From assembly GCA_913061095.1 (NCBI GenBank), contig CAJXVM010000010.1, forward strand, positions 1 to 64,000: a DNA stretch of 64,000 nucleotides, in the 5' to 3' direction. This DNA is from an uncultured Ignavibacteria bacterium (GTDB lineage Bacteria > Bacteroidota > Ignavibacteria > SZUA-365). Position numbers and translations under genes: made by a program. The notes under the pieces are model-generated. The model had not been told where the DNA came from, ran no database searches, and saw nothing but the letters and a program-made list of their open reading frames with translations. Shown in pieces: positions 36,519 through 45,827 of the stretch. Position 1 is the stretch's first letter; every line of letters starts with the position of its first letter.

Positions 36519-36811
36519 TATTCGTTTGCTTTCAGATTCTGATCCACGCCCGCGCGCAGTTCCTTCGAGACTTTGAAAATCGGGACGTAATGCTCATCGA
36601 CAAAGACCTCTTCGCCGGTACGAGGATTGCGTGCCATGCGGGCCTTGCGCTTCTTCACTTTGAAGCTGCCAAAGCCGCGGATTTCTATTGAGTGCCCTTC
36701 CTTGAGAGCCTGACTGACGGTGGCGAGAAATCCGTCCACAACCGCTTCGGTTTCAACTTTCGTCAAACCGGTGGCGGCTGCGATGTTGTCCACGATGTCT
36801 GCTTTTGTCAC
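36518..36811 (-). CDS. HU-family DNA-binding protein
   Basis: The 97-residue histone-like protein contains the DNA-binding arm signature GFGSFKVKKRKARMARNPRTGEEV and the typical N-terminal dimerisation helices (TKADIVDNIAAATGLTKVETEAVV). It bends DNA and compacts the nucleoid. The start is a GTG at 36811 with GGAAGGAAG just upstream. It sits between sppA and a TPR gene, an unusual setting that may simply reflect co-transcription. Confidence 0.95.
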   Translation of the reverse strand: MTKADIVDNIAAATGLTKVETEAVVDGFLATVSQALKEGHSIEIRGFGSFKVKKRKARMARNPRTGEEVFVDEHYVPIFKVSKELRAGVDQNLKANE

Positions 36812-36834
36812 GACACTTCCTTCCAGAGCTGTTA

Positions 36835-37758
36835 TTAGTATATCAATCTGTATTCGAGCGGGGACTGATTTCGCAGGCGGGTGCCCATGTCTTCGATCGT
36901 CTGTCGTGTCTGCGCTCCGAGGACGATATCCATGAGCGATTCTTCCTCGCGCTCGCGTGTGATGCGCGGTTCGCCCTCTATTTTACCGAGCGTGCCCGCA
37001 ATGGTGACGGCAGTCTGCAGTGTGCCGAGTGTGTCGACGAGACCGAGTCCGTATGCCTGCTCCCCGGTAAAGATGCGGCCATCGGCAAGTGTGCGCACCG
37101 AATCATCGGAGAGCTGACGTCCCCGCACAACAACCTCAACGAACTGATCGTAGATGTTGTCGATGGTGCGCTGCAGATGTTCCCGTTCGCGGTCCCGCAT
37201 TTCCCGTGCGGGATTCCCGATATCCTTGTATTCACCGGATTTGATGATCGTCGTTTCGATGCCGATTTTGTCGAGCAGTTCACCGAAACTGGCGAATTCC
37301 GAAACAACGCCGATGCTGCCGGTGATAGTGCCGGGATTCGAAACGATGCGTGATGCTCCGCAGGCAATATAATATGCACCACTCGCCGCGACGGATCCCA
37401 TCGATACGACGACGGGCTTTCCGTGCTTCTCGGTGCGAAGCACTTCCTCGTAGATTTCATGGCTCGGGACGACTGCTCCTCCGGGGGAGTCCAGACGCAG
37501 CACGATGGCTTTGACCGTGTTCCACTGCCGGTACTTGCGCAGCTGACGCACGACATCCTCCGCATCGAAAATCGGCGTTTCGATCTCGATCAGCGCAACG
37601 CGGTCACTGCTCGTGCCGCCCCAGCTTTCCTCATATGTATCCGACTCGGGGGCCGTGACGGCCGTGGCAAGCATGAATACGGCCATCGCAAGAATGATGA
37701 ATCCCATTCCCGCAAAGGCGGCCACAATCCCGATAATCCATTTTCCAGCAGAACTCAT
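36835..37758 (-). CDS. sppA: Signal peptide peptidase SppA
   Basis: The 307-residue membrane-anchored serine protease of the short SppA type degrades cleaved signal peptides. The N-terminal membrane helix spans about residues 7-33. Catalytic Ser126 lies in GSVAASGAYYIAC and the general-base Lys178 in KSGEYKDIG; the 52-residue spacing matches the Ser/Lys dyad of Bacillus SppA. LRLDSPGGAV is the other family motif. A strong promoter lies upstream on the minus strand, divergent from plsY. Confidence 0.93.
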   Translation of the reverse strand: MSSAGKWIIGIVAAFAGMGFIILAMAVFMLATAVTAPESDTYEESWGGTSSDRVALIEIETPIFDAEDVVRQLRKYRQWNTVKAIVLRLDSPGGAVVPSHEIYEEVLRTEKHGKPVVVSMGSVAASGAYYIACGASRIVSNPGTITGSIGVVSEFASFGELLDKIGIETTIIKSGEYKDIGNPAREMRDREREHLQRTIDNIYDQFVEVVVRGRQLSDDSVRTLADGRIFTGEQAYGLGLVDTLGTLQTAVTIAGTLGKIEGEPRITREREEESLMDIVLGAQTRQTIEDMGTRLRNQSPLEYRLIY

Positions 37759-37794
37759 TCGATCTCAATATCCAGTAACTTATTGAGGATCTTT

Positions 37795-37823
37795 AACTTA
37801 CAAAAAACATATTCTATTGTCAA
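37795..37823 (-). promoter_or_regulatory. Candidate sppA promoter
   Basis: On the minus strand, TTGACA (37823-37818), a 17-bp spacer and TAAGTT (37800-37795) lie about 40-60 bases before the sppA ATG, in an AT-rich divergent intergenic region shared with plsY. Confidence 0.5.
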
Positions 37824-37953
37824 TGAAAATCATCTCTCTAACTTCGCATTATGAAAGTGTCTAGCGTGAACAATGCGTCCGACAGGAGCTTCGCGCCGAT
37901 TTTCGGGGCATGAAAGCGAAGATTATCTGCAATCTTTATCGTATATTTTAAAG

Positions 37954-38595
37954 ATGGAAGAAATTATCATTCCCGCTGCAAGCGGGCTGCTGGCATTTCT
38001 CACGGGGTCGTTTCCGACCGCCTACATCCTCGTCCGGAAACAGAGCGGGAAGGATGTACGCGCGGAGGGCAGCGGAAATGTTGGAACACTGAACGCATTT
38101 GAAGTATCACGATCGCGGCGCATCGGTGCCTCCGTGCTCGTTATTGATCTGCTCAAGGGCGCGTTTCCCGTCCTGATCGTGTATGCAGCACTCGGCGATG
38201 CATTTTTTGCCGCGTCCGCCGCGATGATCGGCGTCGTGCTTGGCCACAATTACTCTCCCTGGATCGGCTGGAAGGGAGGGCGCGGACTCGCTCCCGCCGC
38301 CGGTGCCGCGCTGGTGTTCAATCCGCTTTTGCCGGCAATCTGGGGCGCCTTCTGGCTTGCCGGATTCCTGAAGACAAAGAATGTCCATTTCGGAAATATC
38401 GCCGCGACGCTGCTCTCACCATTCACGGTACTGCTCGCAATGGACCTTGTGTGTGTGGTGAATCTCTTCACTCCGCCTGAAGAATATATGGTAGCCGTAG
38501 TCGCCACTGTGCTGTTTGCGCTCATTCTGATCAAGCACATCGAACCGCTGCGGCAGCTCGTCGGCACGTATTCGCATTCACGCAAATCGCAATAG
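37954..38595 (+). CDS. plsY: Glycerol-3-phosphate acyltransferase PlsY
   Basis: The 213-residue polytopic membrane enzyme uses acyl-phosphate to acylate glycerol-3-phosphate, the first step of phospholipid synthesis. Three family motifs are visible: GSFPTAYIL with a following Lys, GSGNVGTLNAFEV (conserved GSGNxGxxN) and HNYSPWIGWKGGRGLA (conserved H...KGGKG). Several hydrophobic helices fit the usual topology. The ATG at 37954 gives the family length; an upstream ATG at 37873 would add a polar, non-homologous extension. HtrA follows 14 bases downstream, so the two may be co-transcribed. Confidence 0.92.
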   Translation: MEEIIIPAASGLLAFLTGSFPTAYILVRKQSGKDVRAEGSGNVGTLNAFEVSRSRRIGASVLVIDLLKGAFPVLIVYAALGDAFFAASAAMIGVVLGHNYSPWIGWKGGRGLAPAAGAALVFNPLLPAIWGAFWLAGFLKTKNVHFGNIAATLLSPFTVLLAMDLVCVVNLFTPPEEYMVAVVATVLFALILIKHIEPLRQLVGTYSHSRKSQ

Positions 38596-38609
38596 AGGTT
38601 TTTCCCGTC

Positions 38610-39773
38610 ATGAAATGCTTTCCTTCCTTTCGAGTCATTCTCCTGACGCTTTCCATTCTCGTTGTCCCTGGTGCGCTGCAGTCCTGCGACTCGGATCCCG
38701 GCGCCGCTGATGACGGCTCGGCTGCGCTGCAATCCTCCGGTCAATCGAAGAAAGACGCCCGCGGAAACGCGGCAGGAGGAGATGATATCTCCAATTCGCG
38801 CCGTAACGCCATCACCCGTGCCGTGGAGACGGTCAGTCCCGCCGTCGTCGGCGTCAATGTCACCGAGCTTCGCCGGCGCGCGGTTCATCCGTTCTGGCGG
38901 ATGTTCGGGTACGGCGACCAGATGTATGAAACACAGACTGCCGGGAGCGGTTTTATCATCTCCGATGACGGGTATATCGTATCGAATGATCATGTGGTCG
39001 GACGCGCGGAGCGGATTTCGGTCACGATGACCGATGGCACGAAACACGATGCGGAGCTGATCGGTACCGATCCGGTTACGGATGTCGCGCTGATCAAGAT
39101 AGATGTCGATGATGATCTTCCGTATCTCGTACTCGGCAACTCCGACGACGTCATTGTCGGGGAATGGAGCATCGCGTTCGGAAATCCCTTCGGCCTGTTT
39201 TCCGCAAGCGCGAAACCAACGGTCACCGTGGGAGTGATAAGCGCCACGAGTATCTACCTCGAGGGAAGTGAGGGCAGGGTGTACCGCAACATGGTGCAGA
39301 CCGACGCGGCGATCAACCACGGTAACAGCGGCGGTCCGCTCGTGAACGGCGAAGGAAAGGTGATCGGCATCAACACGGTCATTTATACCCCGAACGAAGG
39401 GAATATCGGTCTGGGATTCGCGGTGCCCATCAACCGTGCGAGGATGATCATCGAGCAGCTCCGCGACGAGGGCGAGGTGAACCGGAATTTCAATCCCGGT
39501 TTCCGCGTGCAGCCGGTGAACGAGGCCATCGCGCAGGCATATGATCTCGAAAAGATCGAGGGTGTCATCGTCACGCAGATCACCGATCCCGGAGGCGTTG
39601 CCGCGGAATCTGGTCTGGAAGTCGCTGATATCATTCTCGAGGCGGACGGTGAGCCGGTATTCTCGGTGACTGTGCTGCAGAGCATGATTCGGTATGCGGT
39701 GACCGGTGAGACGATTCCCCTGAAAATCCTCAGGAACAATACCATCCGAAACATCGATCTGACTTTGGAATAA
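38610..39773 (+). CDS. HtrA/DegP-like serine protease (probable lipoprotein)
   Basis: The 387-residue protein begins with a lipoprotein-style signal (hydrophobic stretch ending GALQSC, Cys26), a disordered linker and a trypsin-like domain with the intact triad His128 (YIVSNDHVVG), Asp158 (DPVTDVALIKI) and Ser240 (AINHGNSGGPLV), followed by a single PDZ domain (about residues 290-385, IEGVIVTQITDPGGVAAESGLEVADII). It is probably a membrane-tethered periplasmic quality-control protease similar to DegS/DegQ. It lies between plsY and purB, 10 bases before purB. Confidence 0.93.
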   Translation: MKCFPSFRVILLTLSILVVPGALQSCDSDPGAADDGSAALQSSGQSKKDARGNAAGGDDISNSRRNAITRAVETVSPAVVGVNVTELRRRAVHPFWRMFGYGDQMYETQTAGSGFIISDDGYIVSNDHVVGRAERISVTMTDGTKHDAELIGTDPVTDVALIKIDVDDDLPYLVLGNSDDVIVGEWSIAFGNPFGLFSASAKPTVTVGVISATSIYLEGSEGRVYRNMVQTDAAINHGNSGGPLVNGEGKVIGINTVIYTPNEGNIGLGFAVPINRARMIIEQLRDEGEVNRNFNPGFRVQPVNEAIAQAYDLEKIEGVIVTQITDPGGVAAESGLEVADIILEADGEPVFSVTVLQSMIRYAVTGETIPLKILRNNTIRNIDLTLE

Positions 39774-39783
39774 GAGGAGCACC

Positions 39784-41079
39784 ATGATTCATCGCTATAC
39801 GCGTCCCGAGATGGGGACGCTGTGGACCGACGAGGCGAAATTCCAGACCTGGCTGGAAATCGAGATCTACGCATGCGAGGCGCAGGCCGAGCTCGGTCTC
39901 GTTCCACCGGAAGCACTGCCGGATATCCGCGAACGCTCCGACTTCTCGGTCGAGCGCATCAACGAGCTCGAAAAAACGCTCAACCACGATGTCATCGCCT
40001 TCCTGACAAATGTCGCTGAAAACGTCGGCGAAGCATCGCGGTATGTTCATCTCGGACTGACTTCATCCGATGTCGTCGATACCGCGCTTGCGGCTGTGAC
40101 GCGGCGGGCGGGACTGCTGCTTCGCGAGGGAGTGATGGGGTTGATGGACGTGATCGCGGTCCGCGCGAAGGAGCACAAGTTCACGCCCATGATCGGACGC
40201 ACGCACGGCATTCATGCTGAGCCGATGACTTTCGGTCTCAAGATGGCGCTCTGGCATGAGGAGATGCGCCGCAATCTCGAACGACTCGATCGTGCGATCG
40301 AACGGATTTCCTTCGGGAAAATCTCCGGCGCGGTCGGCACTTACGCCAACATCGATCCGTTCGTGGAAAAGTATGTCTGTGAGAAAATGGGACTGAAGCC
40401 GTCGCCGATCAGCACGCAGATTCTGCAGCGCGACCGCCATGCGGAATTTCTTTCCACCATTGCCATTATTGGCGGATCGCTGGAGAAGTTCGCCACAGAA
40501 ATCCGCCATCTGCAGAAAACCGAAGTGCTGGAGGTCGAGGAATTTTTCGCCAAGGGACAGAAGGGCAGCTCGGCGATGCCGCACAAGCGCAATCCGATTA
40601 CCTGTGAACGGGTCGCCGGCATGTCGCGCCTGCTGCGCGGGTATGCGATCGCAGGATTCGAGGACCAGTCCCTCTGGCACGAGCGCGACATCACGCATTC
40701 ATCGGTCGAGCGCGTCATTCTGCCCGATGCGACGATCGCGCTGGACTACATGCTGGCGAAGATGAAGAACATCGTCGAGAAATTTTTCGTGTATCCCGAA
40801 AACATGCTGAAAAATCTCAACGGAACGCGCGGACTGATATTCTCCCAGCAGCTGCTCCTGGCGCTGACGAAGAGGGGTATGCTGCGCGAGGACGCTTACG
40901 CAATCGTGCAGGAGCACGCCATGCGCGTCTGGAAAGAGGATGTGCACCTGCGTGAGCTCGCCGAGTCGGACAGCCGCATTCGCGAGACGCTCTCGGATGA
41001 GGACATCGCGGCCTGTTTCGATGTGGATCGAGGCACGCGCCATGTCGACATGATTTTCGAGCGCCTGGGTCTGGCGTGA
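39784..41079 (+). CDS. purB: Adenylosuccinate lyase
   Basis: The 431-residue enzyme of purine synthesis splits SAICAR to AICAR and adenylosuccinate to AMP, releasing fumarate. The fumarase/lyase superfamily signature GSSAMPHKRNPITCE (about residues 262-276) carries the catalytic Ser loop. GLTSSDVVDTALA and GRTHGIHAEPMTFGLK supply other active-site parts. AGAGGAGC precedes the ATG. Two hairpins follow the gene and should end transcription before the chemosensory operon. Confidence 0.96.
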   Translation: MIHRYTRPEMGTLWTDEAKFQTWLEIEIYACEAQAELGLVPPEALPDIRERSDFSVERINELEKTLNHDVIAFLTNVAENVGEASRYVHLGLTSSDVVDTALAAVTRRAGLLLREGVMGLMDVIAVRAKEHKFTPMIGRTHGIHAEPMTFGLKMALWHEEMRRNLERLDRAIERISFGKISGAVGTYANIDPFVEKYVCEKMGLKPSPISTQILQRDRHAEFLSTIAIIGGSLEKFATEIRHLQKTEVLEVEEFFAKGQKGSSAMPHKRNPITCERVAGMSRLLRGYAIAGFEDQSLWHERDITHSSVERVILPDATIALDYMLAKMKNIVEKFFVYPENMLKNLNGTRGLIFSQQLLLALTKRGMLREDAYAIVQEHAMRVWKEDVHLRELAESDSRIRETLSDEDIAACFDVDRGTRHVDMIFERLGLA

Positions 41080-41108
41080 CCTGACATTTTCATATCCCGC
41101 CAGCCGGT

Positions 41109-41139
41109 TCGGTGCGCAGCAGCACAGACGCCGCACCGA
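41109..41139 (+). terminator. First hairpin downstream of purB
   Basis: TCGGTGCG (41109-41116) pairs with CGCACCGA (41132-41139) around a 15-base loop, and TTCTTTTCT follows shortly after. It may be an accessory terminator before the stronger hairpin. Confidence 0.45.
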
Positions 41140-41156
41140 CCCGACCGTTCTTTTCT

Positions 41157-41199
41157 GCGCCCCATGATTCCGCAAGTGGAGTCATGGGGCGCGCTTTTT
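41157..41199 (+). terminator. Rho-independent terminator after purB
   Basis: An 11-bp perfect stem (GCGCCCCATGA at 41157-41167 with TCATGGGGCGC at 41182-41192) is followed by GCTTTTT. It insulates purB from the che operon. Confidence 0.9.
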
Positions 41200-41345
41200 C
41201 CCATTAATATTTTTTAATGCGCTGTTCAGCGTGCCGAAAGGATGGGGGGCTATCTTTCATCCCATCAAAGCTGCCGTCCTCGCACGGCATGCCCTCGAAA
41301 CCGAGCGGATGCCGTATCCGCTTCGCTCGCACACACAGGAAATCC

Positions 41346-41849
41346 ATGAACCAAACCGCACCGAAACTGCTGCTGTACATCTCGGGAGACCGCATGTTCG
41401 GCGTTTCCCTTGAGCGTGTCGATGAGGTGCTGCCGGCGTTTGAGATGACCGGCGTTCCCGGACTGCAGCGCGGTGTTGTGGGGCTTGTCAGCCTGCGCGG
41501 GGACATTCTGCCTGTCATACGGGTGGATGCGTCCGCGACTGACAACACGGTGTCATTGAAGGCGCAGGATAGATTCATCGTTGTCAGAAGCAGCGACCGA
41601 ACGTTCGTTCTGCTGGCGGAACAGGTCTGCGAAATAATCGATGGAGATGGCGATGCGGAAGCGCGTCCCGGGTACCTGGCAGTCAATCAGAGTAGCATAG
41701 AGCGCGTCATCATGCACGAAGAAACCATGGTATTCGTACTCGATACCGACCGGCTGATCGATGACGCCTCATACCGGTCAGAGTCAGTGAGCACTTCCGT
41801 CACGGAGGTCCGCGAGGTACACCCGAACGCCGTTGCATCACCATATTGA
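41346..41849 (+). CDS. cheW: CheW-like coupling protein (WspB/D-like)
   Basis: The 167-residue CheW-domain protein starts at the ATG at 41346; upstream frames add non-CheW sequence. It matches the CheW fold through LLLYISGDRMFGVSLERVDEVLPAF, GVPGLQRGVVGLVSLRGDILPVI and FIVVRSSDRTFVLLAEQVCEII. CheW proteins bridge chemoreceptors to CheA. It is the first gene of a Wsp-like set, and its end overlaps the CheR frame. The 1080-1345 stretch before it has the purB terminators and a short AT-rich inverted repeat (CATTAA/TTAATG, 41202-41219) that could lie near the operon promoter. Confidence 0.9.
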   Translation: MNQTAPKLLLYISGDRMFGVSLERVDEVLPAFEMTGVPGLQRGVVGLVSLRGDILPVIRVDASATDNTVSLKAQDRFIVVRSSDRTFVLLAEQVCEIIDGDGDAEARPGYLAVNQSSIERVIMHEETMVFVLDTDRLIDDASYRSESVSTSVTEVREVHPNAVASPY

Positions 41850-43353
41850 AGCAGGAAGAACACTGAAAAAGGAAGAACAACATATCATTCTGGAAGCGGC
41901 GCTGAAGCGGGTCGAGCAGCTGCTCGGTCTCCGGTATCAGCAGCATCAGTGGAGTGACCTGCTGCGTTTGCTCAAACCGGCCGCGCGCGAACTCGGTTTC
42001 GATGATGTCACCGCATGTGTGGCATGGCTCGGAAGCGGCGACGTCAGTCCGATGCAGGTGCAGATTCTCGGGAAGCACCTGACGATTGGCGAGTCATATT
42101 TCTTCAGAGAAATCATCGCTTTTTCCCTTATGCGCCAACATGTACTCCCCGAAATCATCGAGGCGAAGGAAAAACAGGGCCACAGGGAGCTGCGTATATG
42201 GAGCGCCGGCTGCAGTTCCGGTGAAGAAGTGTATTCCGTCGCGATACTGGTGGATTCAATGCTCGACAAGCGAGATGGATGGAATATCTCCGTGCTCGGG
42301 ACCGATGTAAATCCGTCGGCAATTGAGCGCGCCCGGGAAGGCCGTTACCGGGAGTGGTCGTTCCGCGACATTCCCGCGGGGATCATCCAGGAGTACTTCC
42401 GCGGTACGGAGGATGGGAAACTCCAGATCAGCGATCGAATCCGCGTAATGACGGAGTTTCGGATGCTCAATCTCGCAGCTCCTCATGCGGAGTATCCATG
42501 CGGATTCGACATCATCCTCTGCCGCAACGTGCTCATGTATTTCACACGGCCGAAAATCCAGCACATCGTGCAGGGATTCAGGCGGTCCGTGCTGGAAAAC
42601 GGATGGCTCATCCCGAGCCTCACGGAAACGACGCTGATCAACAATCCCGGTTTCGAGGGTGTGCGCTTCGGGGACGCGACGCTGTTCAGAAAGCAGGGCA
42701 GGGTAAGCCACATCCTTTCGCTGAAAAAGAAGCCGGCAGAGAAGGTCGGGGAATCCGATCCGTATCCCGCGATGGGAGAGGAAACCGCATCCGCAATTCG
42801 GCAATGGAATGTTCTGCCGGAGAAGCGCCAGGTGAACATTTCCGACGGTACGGCGGCGGAAATATCGGCGCCGGGATTCCATTCGGCAACAAAACCGGAG
42901 ACCGGGATCACCAGCACGGCCACCAGGAAACGGAGACACGAGCGTGCGGAGAGCCGTCACGTGGAAGAACTCATCGACACGGCGCGCCGGTATGCGGATC
43001 AGGGGGAATTTCCGGAGGCGCTGGCCGCTGCACGGGGAGCAGTGGAAACAGAAAAAATGAACTCTCAGGCGCACATCATCTATGCGACCATCCTCCGTGA
43101 AACCGGAGAGACATCTCTTGCAATGCAGGAATTTCACCGCGCACTGTATCTGGATCACGGGAGCATCCCGGCGCATTTCGCCGTCGGCAGCATGTACCGT
43201 CATCTGGGTCGCAATGACAGGGCACGGAGGCACTTTCGCAATGCGCTCGAACTGCTTGAGAGCTGTGAAGACAAGAACGCGGTTGTCGACCCCGGCGGCC
43301 TGAGCGTCCGGCGCATGATCGAGATCATTACCACCATGCTCAGTGAATTATGA
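41833..43353 (+). CDS. cheR: CheR methyltransferase with TPR domain (WspC-like)
   Basis: The 506-residue protein has the CheR N-terminal helical domain, then the SAM-binding core (GESYFFREI, LRIWSAGCSSGEEVYSVAIL, LGTDVNPSAIERAREG, FDIILCRNVLMYF) that methylates glutamates of the receptor, and after a linker (about residues 290-370) tetratricopeptide repeats at the C-terminus (ARRYADQGEFPEALAAARGA, AHIIYATILRETG, FAVGSMYRHLGRNDRARRHF). CheR-TPR fusion is typical of Wsp/Frz-like systems. The start is uncertain: TTG 41833 is assumed, overlapping cheW by 17 bases, while a CTG at 41863 has AGGA six bases before it. The stop overlaps the next CheW as ATGA. Confidence 0.92.
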   Translation: MHHHIEAGRTLKKEEQHIILEAALKRVEQLLGLRYQQHQWSDLLRLLKPAARELGFDDVTACVAWLGSGDVSPMQVQILGKHLTIGESYFFREIIAFSLMRQHVLPEIIEAKEKQGHRELRIWSAGCSSGEEVYSVAILVDSMLDKRDGWNISVLGTDVNPSAIERAREGRYREWSFRDIPAGIIQEYFRGTEDGKLQISDRIRVMTEFRMLNLAAPHAEYPCGFDIILCRNVLMYFTRPKIQHIVQGFRRSVLENGWLIPSLTETTLINNPGFEGVRFGDATLFRKQGRVSHILSLKKKPAEKVGESDPYPAMGEETASAIRQWNVLPEKRQVNISDGTAAEISAPGFHSATKPETGITSTATRKRRHERAESRHVEELIDTARRYADQGEFPEALAAARGAVETEKMNSQAHIIYATILRETGETSLAMQEFHRALYLDHGSIPAHFAVGSMYRHLGRNDRARRHFRNALELLESCEDKNAVVDPGGLSVRRMIEIITTMLSEL

Positions 43354-43973
43354 AGCAGGATCACAGACAGATTGCGGATGAAACTGATACGAGCTGGATG
43401 GAAATCCATTCAATGCTGCAGGAAGTAACGGAGTCCATGAATGCTGATGCAGCGGAAGGTCAGACTGCTGACAGGGATATCCTCCGCCGGCGGGCAAAGG
43501 AGTATGCACAGCGAAACGGGAACGGACATGACCGTAAACGCAATCTCAAGGATGTTCTTCTGTTCTCTCTCGGCGAGAGGAAATATGCCCTTCCGTGCAG
43601 TCATATCGAAGAAGTGATTCCGATGCAGAGCCTCGTCGCACTGCCGAACAGCAGTCATGCCGTTCTCGGCATTTCGAATAATCGCGGAGTGCTCTTCGCC
43701 GTCATCGATCTCAAACGCCTGCTCAGCATTCCCGCATCCGAGCTGACCACGATGCACCGCGTCGTCATGCTGCGTCACGACCATTTCCGGATCGGCATTC
43801 TGGTCGATGCGGTTCACGGGATGGATACCATTGATGCAGCGGAACTCAAAGAATTACCGCATGAGATTGGTGAGCGGACACGTCGATTTCTTCAGGGCCT
43901 TTCGCCCGACGGCATTCTCCTTGTCTCGGCGGACGACGTCATCAGCGAAATGGCAGCCACTGCCGAACAGTAA
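43350..43973 (+). CDS. cheW: Second CheW-like coupling protein (WspD-like)
   Basis: The 207-residue protein has a roughly 65-residue charged, helical N-terminal extension followed by a CheW domain (DVLLFSLGERKYALPCSHIEEVIPM, LPNSSHAVLGISNNRGVLFAVIDLKRLL, RIGILVDAVHGMD). Having two CheW proteins flanking CheR is exactly the Wsp arrangement (WspB, WspC, WspD). It probably couples receptor and kinase in the same array. It is translationally coupled to cheR by ATGA overlap. Confidence 0.9.
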   Translation: MKQDHRQIADETDTSWMEIHSMLQEVTESMNADAAEGQTADRDILRRRAKEYAQRNGNGHDRKRNLKDVLLFSLGERKYALPCSHIEEVIPMQSLVALPNSSHAVLGISNNRGVLFAVIDLKRLLSIPASELTTMHRVVMLRHDHFRIGILVDAVHGMDTIDAAELKELPHEIGERTRRFLQGLSPDGILLVSADDVISEMAATAEQ

Positions 43974-44009
43974 CGGAACAGAACGCAATTCACCCATACA
44001 GGTGCGATC

Positions 44010-45806
44010 ATGAAATGGTTCGTCAATCTCAAAACCAAATATAAGCTGCTTATCGGCTTCGGCATCGTCATTGCATTTCTGCTGGCGCTGATCGGTGTTG
44101 AAAACATACAGTCCTCGCGCTCACTCGTCGAGTATGAAACCATCATGAATACGCAGATCCCGCTGAATCAGGCCGGGAGCGACCTCATGAATGACCTGAT
44201 GCGGGAGCGCGTGCTGTTTGCCCGGTGTCTTTCATTCGCGGATTCACCGGCTCCGGGTGTCAGCTACGATGAGCTGAAGGAACAATTCCTTGATCAGCAG
44301 CGAACAGTGCAGGCGTCGCTGAAACGAACGCAGAATCTGTTTACGCTCAGCACTTCACAGATTGATGCAGAGTCGGTCGCGGCGAGTATGGACAATGCGC
44401 AGAAGCAGTTTCTGAAAATCTCCCGCATCCATGATTCATATCAGGATCTGACTACTCCGGCAATGGCGGCGATCGAGTCCGGAGATCTCGTCTCCCTGGA
44501 CAGGATTCGCAGCGATCTCGAAGAAAACAGCACGGTATTTTATGGTTCAATCGATCTGTTTGCCTACGAACTGAAGAATCTCTTCGAGGCGTCGAAAAAG
44601 CAGCTGGAAAACATTGAGAATACTGCAATGGTTGCGCGGCTGATCATTTTCAGCATCGGGATTGCTCTCGTTGTCTTTTTCGCCACGATGATCTCACGTC
44701 TCATTTCCCGTCCTCTGAGTGAGGCGACGGAAATCGCAGATCGACTCGGCCAGGGAGATACGACCGTTCCGATTCGCACTGACAGGCATGACGAGGTCGG
44801 AGAACTGCTCAAGACACTTGAGAAGCTCCGCGCCAACAGCGACCACGAAGCGCAGGTCGCCGCACGGATCGCGGACGGAGACCTCACCGTCGAAATCACC
44901 CCGCTGTCTGAGAAGGATGTGCTCGGAAAGGCGCTCTCGACAATGGTGGAGCGGCTGCGCACGCAGATCCGAGAGATGATCGAGGGCATCAACGTCCTCG
45001 CGTCCGCCACGGCCGAGCTCTCCTCGACGATGGTGCAGATCGCTGCCGGGGCGCGGGAGACGGCGTCCGCTGTCAACGAAACCGCTGCCACGCTGCTTGA
45101 AGTCAAACAGGCATCCCAGCTGTCGAATCACAAGGCGAAGACCATCTCCGATGATACCCAGCAGACACTGCGCGTCTCACGCGACGGTGTGGACTCCATA
45201 GAAAAAAGCATTTCCAGCATGGAGAACATCCGCGAGCAGATGCGCGGGATCGCGGAAAGCATCATCAAGCTGAGCGAACAGAGCCAGGCGATCGGGGATA
45301 TCGTCACATCCGTAAATGATCTCGCGGAGCAGTCCAATATTCTCGCCGTCAATGCGGCGATCGAGGCGGCAAAGGCGGGTGAGTACGGCAAGGGATTCAC
45401 CGTCGTCGCGAAGGAAATCCGAAACCACTCGGAGCAGTCAAAGCAGGCAACCTCGAAAGTGCGTTCGATACTCATAGATACGCAGAAGGCGACGGCATCG
45501 GCCGTCATGGTCGCCGAACGCGGGACAAAACTGGCGGAGGACGGAGCGCAACTCTCGACCGTTTCCGGAAAAGCGATTCAGACCGTGATGAGCGGGATCA
45601 ACGAGACGGCGGAATCCATGCTGCAGATCTCGGCATCGGCAAAGGAACAGGTTGCCGGACTCGATCAGGTGAATACGGCGATCCAGCATATCAAGTCGGC
45701 CAGTGAACAAAATGTGGAGTCCATCCATCAGGTGGAACTCACAGCGCAGAACCTCAAGGAACTCGGCACGCGCCTGCAGCGCTTTGTCGAACGCTATAAT
45801 CTTTAA
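44010..45806 (+). CDS. Methyl-accepting chemotaxis protein
   Basis: The 598-residue receptor has a first membrane helix (about residues 12-30), a periplasmic four-helix-bundle domain (about 31-208), a second helix (210-230), HAMP (about 231-283) and a cytoplasmic signalling domain whose hairpin tip is marked by [34 protein letters not shown]. There is no C-terminal CheR-tethering pentapeptide (the chain ends RFVERYNL), in keeping with a CheR that carries its own TPR. The 4HB-type sensor and the context suggest WspA-like sensing of a mechanical or envelope cue rather than an amino acid. GGTGCGATC precedes the ATG. Confidence 0.93.
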   Translation: MKWFVNLKTKYKLLIGFGIVIAFLLALIGVENIQSSRSLVEYETIMNTQIPLNQAGSDLMNDLMRERVLFARCLSFADSPAPGVSYDELKEQFLDQQRTVQASLKRTQNLFTLSTSQIDAESVAASMDNAQKQFLKISRIHDSYQDLTTPAMAAIESGDLVSLDRIRSDLEENSTVFYGSIDLFAYELKNLFEASKKQLENIENTAMVARLIIFSIGIALVVFFATMISRLISRPLSEATEIADRLGQGDTTVPIRTDRHDEVGELLKTLEKLRANSDHEAQVAARIADGDLTVEITPLSEKDVLGKALSTMVERLRTQIREMIEGINVLASATAELSSTMVQIAAGARETASAVNETAATLLEVKQASQLSNHKAKTISDDTQQTLRVSRDGVDSIEKSISSMENIREQMRGIAESIIKLSEQSQAIGDIVTSVNDLAEQSNILAVNAAIEAAKAGEYGKGFTVVAKEIRNHSEQSKQATSKVRSILIDTQKATASAVMVAERGTKLAEDGAQLSTVSGKAIQTVMSGINETAESMLQISASAKEQVAGLDQVNTAIQHIKSASEQNVESIHQVELTAQNLKELGTRLQRFVERYNL

Positions 45807-45827
45807 TCCCCGGTCTCATTGACAGCC

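Noticed and set aside
38250-39785. 511-codon antisense frame over plsY/HtrA
   Set aside because: The sense strand encodes the complete HtrA triad and PlsY motifs; this is a shadow frame.
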